A stretch of 64,000 nucleotides of DNA, from contig NZ_CP068437.1 of NCBI RefSeq assembly GCF_016757755.1, positions 1,426,001 to 1,490,000 on the forward strand, written 5' to 3'. Below, piece by piece: positions 16,485 through 22,562 of this stretch (position 1 is its first letter; the number at the start of each line of letters is the position of its first letter). A model generated the notes under the pieces. The model saw only the letters and a list, made by a program, of their open reading frames with translations, made no database searches and was not told the DNA's origin. The DNA comes from Shewanella sp. KX20019. Its GTDB lineage: Bacteria > Pseudomonadota > Gammaproteobacteria > Enterobacterales > Shewanellaceae. The translations under genes were made by a program, and so were the position numbers.

Positions 16485-18461
16485 CTATCGATACAGGTTG
16501 TTGAGTAGATCGTTAAGCAGTGTTTGTTGCTCTTCGTTCACACCCACTTGTTCAATATTAGCAATGTTAACCACAATTCCATCACCACCAAGTTGCTTAA
16601 TCGCTTTGGTAAAGTCAGGTAGTTTCAGTGTATCAATTGCATAGCAAGGGTTTACTAATATAGGTAAATGGCTAGCATTTTTAAGCTCAACTAAAGCGGC
16701 TAGATCGAGAGAGGGTTTCCCCGAATTATTGAGTGTGCTTACGCCTGATTCACATAAGGCTAATTGCTGATTCCCCTGGCTTAATACAATTTCTGCCGCA
16801 TTAAGGAAGTCATCGACGCTGGCCATGGTGTTGCGCTCTAATATGATAGGCAGTAACAGAGATCCCATTTGAGTGAGTATGGCTTGGTTGTACATTTGCG
16901 TGCCTGACAACATGATCACATCACCAAGTTGTGCGGCAATGGCTAAGTCAGTTTCATGTTCAACCATTAAGATGCAAACCAGACCAAACTGATCCAAGGT
17001 ATGCTTGAACTGGCTGAGAGAGCCTAGTAAGTCACTTTGTTGACTCAACCCTTGGATTACAACCGCTTGGAAGCCTGATTCTTTAAGTGCTTTAGCGCGC
17101 TGTTCAAATTGACTGATTTCGAATGGCAATTGCAATTGAGCTATCGCTGCAGATTGATTATTGCCGATGCTCAGTTGACCGCAGATTATTTCTGTAGCCT
17201 TCGTTTTATAAGCTTTGCTGTAACGCTTCTGTTTATTGCTTACAGTGCTTGATGTTGTCGTTGATTTAGAGGTGCTTGGCTCAATCATTAGTTGGCTATT
17301 GCTGAGCTGAGTAGGATTAACCGTTTCACATGGATAACAGCCTAGCACTTTGATGAAACGTGTGGTTCTTTCTAATTCTTTCAGCGCAGCCTGCATAGGT
17401 TCACTTGACAGGTTAGCGTCAATATCAAGGTAGAACATCTCCTCCCAAGGTGTACCTGGGATAGGACGAGATTCTAGCTTACTCATATTCAGGTTTCTGG
17501 CTTTCAATACCAGTAACGCTTCAACCAGGGCGCCGGGCTTTTGCCCTGTAGCCATAATGAGTGTGCATTTTGCGGGTAATTGCTCTGGTACATCAACCGC
17601 TTTGCGTGCAACAACAATAAAGCGGCTTTGGTTAATTTTTTGGTTTGCTAAACCGCTATCGATCGCTTCGAGCTGGTATAACGCGCCGCCTTCACTACTG
17701 CCTATAGCTGCCACACTATTGTTGCCAGCGTTACACACCATCTCCATCGCTTCAGCGCTGCTTGAACAGTACTCTAACTTGAAGTCGCCATGTTGGCTTA
17801 GATAGCGACTGCATTGGCTTATCGGTTGTGGATGGGCATAGACGGTTTTTATATCATTAATATTTGCGCCATTATTGGCCAGTAAACAGTGGCCAACTTC
17901 GATAGTGGTTTCACCGACAATTGCTAGACTGGTATGTTGCAGCACATCATAAACTTCGTTGATGGAACCTGATGAAGTGTTTTCAATCGGTAAAAAGCCA
18001 TAATCAGCATGGCCGGATTCAACTGCTTGGACTATCTCATCAAAGCTTTGGCAACCCAAATCTTGCATTTCGACTTGGCGTCTGTCGCAATAGCGGCTGG
18101 CGGCTAGGTATGAATAGGAACCGCGAGCGCCAAGGTAAGCAACGCAATACTGCTGTTGCTGAGTTTCTGGGTTAGCACGCCCATGAAGGTAGGCTTGTTG
18201 GTTAAGTACTGAGTCTTCAATAATGCTCTGGTATAACGAAATTACATAGTGTGCATCCAAGCCCTGTTCACGGCCTTGTTTTACGAGGCGTGCGAGCAGC
18301 TCTTTTTCGCGAGTCGTATCACGTATAGGCCTAACGTCGACTTCTTTGCTGCGAGCAACATCTAAACTTAATTCTCGGCGTTTTGCCAATAAAGCCAAAA
18401 GGTCGTTGTCGAGAGTCGTTATCTGCTCTCGAGTGTGGTTTAAAGGTTGTGGTTTGCTCAT
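16485..18461 (-). CDS. pheA: Chorismate mutase / prephenate dehydratase with a C-terminal DAHP-synthase-like extension
   Basis: Makes phenylpyruvate for phenylalanine synthesis. Residues 1-95 are an AroQ chorismate mutase and about 104-285 a prephenate dehydratase; the usual TRF motif reads NQSRF, with Ser279 in place of Thr. About 298-378 is an ACT domain keeping GALV (310-313) and ESRP (330-333), so Phe feedback is likely. The protein is 658 residues against about 386 in E. coli. After a Ser/Thr-rich linker, residues about 420-655 resemble class I beta DAHP synthases (CESG at 570-573, NPCYA at 604-608), but the GPCS, RGG.KPR and KRG catalytic motifs are gone. That domain is probably regulatory. 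Controlled by the pheL attenuator. Confidence 0.92.
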   Translation of the reverse strand: MSKPQPLNHTREQITTLDNDLLALLAKRRELSLDVARSKEVDVRPIRDTTREKELLARLVKQGREQGLDAHYVISLYQSIIEDSVLNQQAYLHGRANPETQQQQYCVAYLGARGSYSYLAASRYCDRRQVEMQDLGCQSFDEIVQAVESGHADYGFLPIENTSSGSINEVYDVLQHTSLAIVGETTIEVGHCLLANNGANINDIKTVYAHPQPISQCSRYLSQHGDFKLEYCSSSAEAMEMVCNAGNNSVAAIGSSEGGALYQLEAIDSGLANQKINQSRFIVVARKAVDVPEQLPAKCTLIMATGQKPGALVEALLVLKARNLNMSKLESRPIPGTPWEEMFYLDIDANLSSEPMQAALKELERTTRFIKVLGCYPCETVNPTQLSNSQLMIEPSTSKSTTTSSTVSNKQKRYSKAYKTKATEIICGQLSIGNNQSAAIAQLQLPFEISQFEQRAKALKESGFQAVVIQGLSQQSDLLGSLSQFKHTLDQFGLVCILMVEHETDLAIAAQLGDVIMLSGTQMYNQAILTQMGSLLLPIILERNTMASVDDFLNAAEIVLSQGNQQLALCESGVSTLNNSGKPSLDLAALVELKNASHLPILVNPCYAIDTLKLPDFTKAIKQLGGDGIVVNIANIEQVGVNEEQQTLLNDLLNNLYR

Positions 18462-18500
18462 TTTTGCCTCTACATCTTGTTTTGCGCACTTAGAATTAAA

Positions 18501-18524
18501 AAAGCCTCCCGTGTGGGAGGCTTT
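18501..18524 (-). terminator. pheA attenuator terminator
   Basis: On the minus strand AAAGCCTCCC pairs with GGGAGGCTTT around a four-base loop and runs into TTTTTTAATT. An alternative antiterminator can form: GGAGGC-GGAATTT within the leader-peptide end (about 18551-18566) pairs with AAATTCC-AAA-GCCTCC, which removes the terminator's 5' arm. Confidence 0.9.
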
Positions 18525-18543
18525 GGAATTTTCACTTTCGTTT

Positions 18544-18618
18544 TTACACCGAAATTCCGCCTCCGAGGGTGGGGGGCATAAAAAAGAAAGTAAAAAAAGT
18601 GGTTTGGATTATATTCAT
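18544..18618 (-). CDS. pheL: pheA leader peptide PheL
   Basis: A 24-codon open frame just upstream of the attenuator. It starts MNIIQTT and has five Phe codons in a six-codon window (FF-T-FFF), then MPPTLGGGISV. Ribosome stalling at these Phe codons when charged tRNA-Phe is scarce should favour the antiterminator and let pheA be transcribed. This follows the E. coli pheL model, whose peptide is similarly Phe-rich. Its 3' part encodes the antiterminator arm. Confidence 0.9.
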   Translation of the reverse strand: MNIIQTTFFTFFFMPPTLGGGISV

Positions 18619-18680
18619 GGATTTAAACTAAAGCCGAGGCGGTTTACTGTCAATCAAAACTTAGCCAATTTGAAAATTTT

Positions 18681-18712
18681 GTAATAAAAAGCGCACTCGA
18701 GGTGCGCTTTTG
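18681..18712 (-). terminator. Terminator after raiA
   Basis: AAAGCGCAC pairs with GTGCGCTTT. On the minus strand a TTTTTATTAC tract follows, separating raiA from pheL-pheA. Confidence 0.82.
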
Positions 18713-18733
18713 AACAAAAGTTAGTAAATAATA

Positions 18734-19096
18734 TCAAGCTGCGTATTCCTCCTCATTGCTATCGTCAAAGCCGTCATCAATTGCATCATCTTCTCTTTTA
18801 AGTGTTGCATGGCGTTGGCTTTCGGGTTTATGTGTTAGGCGATTTAGCTGTTTCTCCAGCTTTTGTCCCATTGCAGTAATTGCTGCGTATAGGTCTTCAT
18901 GTTTCGCCTGGGCAAATAACTTGGCACTAGGAATGCCAACTGAAGCTTCAATCTTAAAACCTTGTTTCTCCTGCTGTATGATTACGTGTGGATTAATAAG
19001 CTGCACATCGTGTCGTGCTAATTTCTCTAATCTTGCTTCAATACGTTCGCGGATAGATTCAGTAACTTCGAAGTGCTTGCTAGTAATCTTTATCAT
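18734..19096 (-). CDS. raiA: Ribosome-associated inhibitor RaiA (YfiA/HPF family)
   Basis: A 120-residue stationary-phase factor that binds the 30S decoding site and blocks tRNA and mRNA binding. It opens with MIKITSKHFEVTESIRERIEARLEKL, the conserved first strand and helix of the family. It continues with the second-helix segment HEDLYAAITAMGQKLEKQLNRLTHK. The acidic tail (DDAIDDGFDDSNEEEYAA) fits RaiA, which is longer than short HPF. Position before pheL-pheA matches E. coli. A CRP-type site lies about 60 bases upstream. Confidence 0.95.
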   Translation of the reverse strand: MIKITSKHFEVTESIRERIEARLEKLARHDVQLINPHVIIQQEKQGFKIEASVGIPSAKLFAQAKHEDLYAAITAMGQKLEKQLNRLTHKPESQRHATLKREDDAIDDGFDDSNEEEYAA

Positions 19097-19153
19097 ATTT
19101 CGAACCTTTTGTTGTTTCCTTGAATTCAGACTACCAATCTGACTAACGAAAGT

Positions 19154-19169
19154 CGTGATCTAAATCACG
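19154..19169 (-). promoter_or_regulatory. CRP-type site upstream of raiA
   Basis: CGTGA-TCTAAA-TCACG is a near-perfect match to the TGTGA-N6-TCACA CRP consensus and lies about 60 bases before the raiA start. The symmetric site could also act on the cytochrome b561 gene, 235 bases away on the other side. Confidence 0.65.
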
Positions 19170-19404
19170 TTTTGCAGGCTCTTCTAATCTGTTCGCTTTT
19201 TATTTGATCACTTAGACAAATATAGTCAATAACTGTCGAAATTTCCTTGAAAACGCCGAAAAACAGGTTCATATTTGAATGGATAAGGGGCGACTGAAAT
19301 GGCCTTTTTGTAAAAATCTTAGCGTTAATAACCTCATAGCTCTATCCTCCTTGCCGATATATAATGCCTACAAAAGACCAATTCATTTGTAAGAGTGATT
19401 ATCC

Positions 19405-20082
19405 ATGACGCAAAACATAGTCAAAGTAAAAGTATGGGACGTTCCAACGCGACTCTTTCATTGGGGCATGTTGTGTTTGCTTGGCGGCTTATGGTGGACG
19501 GCGGAGTCGGGAGAGATGGAGTGGCATCAACTTCTGGCCTATAGCTTGATGATCCTGCTTGGAATGCGTTTGCTGTGGGGATTTATCGGCAGCGACACTG
19601 CTAAGTTCAGCCATTTTGTACGCTCACCAAAAACAGTCTTTAACTATTTGCAGAAAACCAAGCAACATGGAATATCGGCTTCTATAGGGCATAACCCCAT
19701 CGGTGGCTATATGGTTGTAGCTTTAATCTCTTTAGTCACACTACAGTTAGTTACAGGGCTTTTTGCAACGGATGAGATTTTTACAGAGGGTCCTCTTTAT
19801 GCAACTGTTAAAGACGATACAGCTTTATGGCTGACTTGGCTGCACAAGCAGAATTTTGACTTGATTTTAATCTTGGCTGCAATTCATGTATTAGCTGTTG
19901 GTGTGCATATGTTCAAAGGTGACAAAATTATCGCGGCGATGTTCAGTGGCTATAAACGTTTACCTAGTGAACTTGAGCAACCGTTAGTATTCGCTTCTGT
20001 AGTTAAGGCAGCTATTATTGTAATGGTGATTGGGGTCTTGGTAGTCAACTACTTCATGCTACCAATTATTGAGATGTTGTAG
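19405..20082 (+). CDS. Cytochrome b561-family membrane protein
   Basis: A 225-residue di-haem b-type cytochrome of the prokaryotic b561/HupC superfamily. It has the N-terminal VWDVPTRLFHWGML signature (first haem histidine), then WHQLLAYSLMILLGMRLLWGF, a GHNPIGGYMVVALISLVTLQLVTG helix, and a later AAIHVLAVGVHM helix with two histidines. Such proteins move electrons from quinol to a soluble cytochrome. A cytochrome c' gene faces it from the other strand 118 bases on, a plausible partner, though the two are not in one transcript. Confidence 0.88.
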   Translation: MTQNIVKVKVWDVPTRLFHWGMLCLLGGLWWTAESGEMEWHQLLAYSLMILLGMRLLWGFIGSDTAKFSHFVRSPKTVFNYLQKTKQHGISASIGHNPIGGYMVVALISLVTLQLVTGLFATDEIFTEGPLYATVKDDTALWLTWLHKQNFDLILILAAIHVLAVGVHMFKGDKIIAAMFSGYKRLPSELEQPLVFASVVKAAIIVMVIGVLVVNYFMLPIIEML

Positions 20083-20164
20083 TGGCTGTCTACAGACTAA
20101 AAACCTTTTGCTAGATTAGCTGTCATTTCTCAAAGGTGATTGTTTAGAATTGCTTGAAGAATAG

Positions 20165-20189
20165 AGCCAGCATTGTATCAATGCTGGCT
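20165..20189. terminator. Hairpin between convergent cytochrome genes
   Basis: AGCCAGCATT and AATGCTGGCT form a perfect ten-base stem with a five-base loop between the convergent b561 and cytochrome c' genes. Flanking T-runs are short. Confidence 0.6.
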
Positions 20190-20199
20190 TATGTTTTAA

Positions 20200-20661
20200 C
20201 TAGTCTTTCTTGTAGACGTCATGACAGCCTTTACAGCTTTTACCTGTATTCATAAAGGCTTTCTTCATCTCTTTTTTATCACCTTTCTGAGCAACTAAAG
20301 CAAGCACTGCTGCATTTTCTTGGAAGGTCTTCATTTTGGCGTCAAAATCGGTTTTGTCGCTCCAAATTTTTGCCAATGCTTCAGTTTCGCCGTTGTCAGA
20401 CCCAGCAATGAAACCTTCAAGAGGCAGCATAGATAGTGCTGCTACATTAGTTGCTCGCATTGCAAATACGCTAGCATCGTAATCTTTCTTGCCTTTTAGC
20501 ATTGCGCCCATGTCACCAAAGTTATAGGCAATCATCCCAAAAGCAGATTGACGATAATGAATGGCATCATCAGCTTCTTTAAAATTATTAGCTTGCACAC
20601 TGGTTGCTATAGTAGCCGTTGCAGCTAGTGCGACTAGACTCATCTTTAATGATTTTTTCAT
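20200..20661 (-). CDS. Cytochrome c', periplasmic
   Basis: A 153-residue precursor with a clear signal peptide (MKKSLKMSLVALAATATIATSVQA, cleavage after about residue 24). The mature part is a four-helix cytochrome c', beginning FKEADDAIHYRQSAFGMIAYNFGDM and ending with the haem site CKGCH seven residues before the C-terminus, as usual in this family. Cytochromes c' bind NO and can protect against nitrosative stress. The in-frame extension upstream to 20751 would bury the signal peptide and is rejected. Confidence 0.92.
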   Translation of the reverse strand: MKKSLKMSLVALAATATIATSVQANNFKEADDAIHYRQSAFGMIAYNFGDMGAMLKGKKDYDASVFAMRATNVAALSMLPLEGFIAGSDNGETEALAKIWSDKTDFDAKMKTFQENAAVLALVAQKGDKKEMKKAFMNTGKSCKGCHDVYKKD

Positions 20662-20875
20662 GGTTACTCTCACGTTTTTATTATGTTGTGTGACTCGTTT
20701 CACGCCATTGTACCTATTTTTAGCTAGTTGACTCCATTGGTTTTTTGCCAAAATTACGCTTGGTTACAAATCAATTGTTTTAGCCATGTGATTTACTTAT
20801 AGCAAAGTACGTGACTGAGGATTGATTCCTGATAAACTAACTGTAATGTTGCACTAGTACACCGTTGAGGCTGAA

Positions 20876-21151
20876 ATGCGAGCAGAGTGGGATTTAGTTT
20901 TAGATAAAGTGATGGCTCAAAGCGATCATAGCGCCCTAGTGACGTTATTCGAGTTATTGCTAACGGAAGAGGAGCGCAGCGCTGTCGCAGGTAGGCTTAA
21001 AGTTTTCCAAACATTATTGCACGAGGAAATGAGCCAGAGGCAAATCGCCCACGAATATCAAATAAGTATTGCAACAATAACGCGCTGCTCAAATTACCTT
21101 AAACATATGTCAGAAGAGCAACGTGAGCAGATAAAATTGCTAACGCTGTAG
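20876..21151 (+). CDS. trpR: Trp operon repressor TrpR
   Basis: A 91-residue tryptophan-responsive repressor. The central LLLTEEERSAVAGRLKVFQTLLHEEMSQRQIAHEYQISIATITRCSNYLK block contains the helix-turn-helix, with the GIATITRGSN-like motif of E. coli TrpR. The N-terminus is about 15 residues shorter than E. coli TrpR (108 residues), leaving a minimal first helix. The start is weakly supported (TTGAGG about ten bases upstream). No trp genes lie in this window, so it acts in trans. Confidence 0.93.
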   Translation: MRAEWDLVLDKVMAQSDHSALVTLFELLLTEEERSAVAGRLKVFQTLLHEEMSQRQIAHEYQISIATITRCSNYLKHMSEEQREQIKLLTL

Positions 21152-21228
21152 AATGTTGAGCATAAAAAAACGCGCTCCATTGTAGTTAATGAAACGCGTC
21201 TTATATCGGACTAAAGAGTCAGATGAGC

Positions 21229-21852
21229 TTAGTGTCTACAACCACAGCCACCGTTGCCATCGCAACCTTCTTTTGCTTCTTTAGCTTCATCATCACTGCA
21301 GCATCCACCTTCATGGCTGTGATCATGTTCGCCACCACAACATCCACCTTCATGTGAATGTTCATGAGCATCACCACCACAACTACCACCAGCATGAATG
21401 TGGCCGTGAGCGATCTCTTCTTCAGTCGCAGCACGAACATCAAGCACTTCAACATTAAAGCTTAGTGTCTGGCCTGCTAATGGGTGGTTACCGTCAACAA
21501 TTACCACGTCATCCTTCACTTCAGTAACCTGTACCGGACGTTGTCCCATTTCAGTTTCTGCAATAAATCGCATACCAGGTACGATATCTTCGATATCGCC
21601 AAAAGCAGAGATAGGTACTTCTTGGCACAAACCGTCATGGTAGGCGCCATAACCTTGTTCAGCATCAACGGTAACGTCAAGAACGTTGCCTTGCTCCTTG
21701 CCTTCAAGAGCAGCTTCAAGGCCTGGGATCATATTCTCTGCGCCGTGCAAATACAGCATCGGCTCGCCTTCAAAAGAGCTTTCAACAAGCTGGCCTTTTG
21801 CATCTGATAATCGGTAATGGATGCTTACAGCACATTTTTCGGTGATTTTCAT
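21229..21852 (-). CDS. slyD: FKBP-type peptidyl-prolyl isomerase and metallochaperone SlyD
   Basis: A 207-residue prolyl isomerase and folding chaperone. The FKBP domain with inserted IF domain covers about residues 1-150 (VSIHYRLSDAKGQLVESSFEGEPMLYLHGAENMIPGLE; NHPLAGQTLSFNVEVLDVR). The last 55 residues are rich in His, Cys, Gly and Glu, with repeated HSHEGGCCGG-type units that bind Ni2+ and Zn2+. In E. coli this tail helps nickel delivery to hydrogenase. The end GCGCRH is typical. Single gene. Confidence 0.97.
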   Translation of the reverse strand: MKITEKCAVSIHYRLSDAKGQLVESSFEGEPMLYLHGAENMIPGLEAALEGKEQGNVLDVTVDAEQGYGAYHDGLCQEVPISAFGDIEDIVPGMRFIAETEMGQRPVQVTEVKDDVVIVDGNHPLAGQTLSFNVEVLDVRAATEEEIAHGHIHAGGSCGGDAHEHSHEGGCCGGEHDHSHEGGCCSDDEAKEAKEGCDGNGGCGCRH

Positions 21853-22327
21853 ATTGGCTCCAATCGGTAATTTGGGCGCATTCTAGCTTGGATTGTTTCA
21901 ATTTGCGACAGGTGGAACTCACTTCTGTTACCTAAGCCACATCTTTATTAGACAAAATAGGCATTCTAAAATCTTCATTTATTACTGCTTATATCCAAAC
22001 ATAATAATTCGTACTTTTTTATTTGGTTTGCACCTTAGTCTAAAGTGAGTAATGAAAATTGAACCAAAATGATAAAAATGCTCACTTCTGTGAGCTTGTT
22101 ACCAATAAGGCGATAACTTTTATTATTCCTAATAATAAAATGCAAAATCATGTAATTTTGTATAATTACAATGTTTTACGTGGGATTATTGTTTTCGCTT
22201 ACGTAAAGGTAACATGAACTAATGGCGCCGTTAGTTTATGGGTGCTTATCTAAACTACTATTTATGACGTTTAATCGCTGATTGCTTAAGCTAACGTGTA
22301 TTAATAACAATAATGAAAATTTAGGGG
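21853..22327. other. Non-coding stretch between slyD and the thr promoter
   Basis: About 475 AT-rich bases with no credible frame. It should hold the slyD promoter near 21853-21950. I see no strong hairpin or operator in the rest. Confidence 0.5.
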
Positions 22328-22356
22328 TTGACACTTCTTAGTTAAAAAGCAATTCT
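22328..22356 (+). promoter_or_regulatory. Candidate promoter of the thr operon
   Basis: A consensus -35 TTGACA (22328-22333) is followed, after 17 bases, by a weak -10 (AATTCT, 22351-22356). The thrL leader starts about 40 bases further on. Confidence 0.45.
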
Positions 22357-22398
22357 GTTAGTACGCAAATTAATCCAATTGGATGAAACCTAATTTAC

Positions 22399-22470
22399 AT
22401 GTTTAGCCACGTTTTAATGATCACCACGATTATTACAACCACCACGATTACCATCGTGGGGGCGGGCTAA
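22399..22470 (+). CDS. thrL: thr operon leader peptide ThrL
   Basis: A 23-codon frame, MFSHVLM then a run of Thr and Ile codons (ITTIITTTTITI), ending VGAG. Seven Thr and five Ile codons lie in twelve positions, as in E. coli ThrL, so starvation for either should stall the ribosome and relieve attenuation. An internal in-frame ATG at 22417 could also serve as start. The 3' end carries GGGGCGGGCT, which can pair with the 5' arm of the downstream terminator. Confidence 0.9.
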   Translation: MFSHVLMITTIITTTTITIVGAG

Positions 22471-22497
22471 GCACAACCTGATATAAGTTAAATATCA

Positions 22498-22529
22498 AGC
22501 CCGCTCCCCACAAAGGAGCGGGCTTTTTT
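22498..22529 (+). terminator. thr operon attenuator terminator
   Basis: AGCCCGCTCC (22498-22507) pairs with GGAGCGGGCT (22515-22524), followed by six Ts. The end of thrL (about 22459-22468) mimics the 3' arm and can form the competing antiterminator. Confidence 0.9.
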
Positions 22530-22562
22530 GTTTCTTTAGTGGCGCGGCACAAGGAGTTTTCG

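Noticed and set aside
18541..18684. Plus-strand open frame through the pheL region
   Set aside because: It reads through the attenuator stems; the Phe-rich leader on the minus strand explains this DNA far better.
21219..21455. Minus-strand Val/Met-rich frame in the slyD tail
   Set aside because: Out-of-frame product of the His/Cys repeat codons in slyD.
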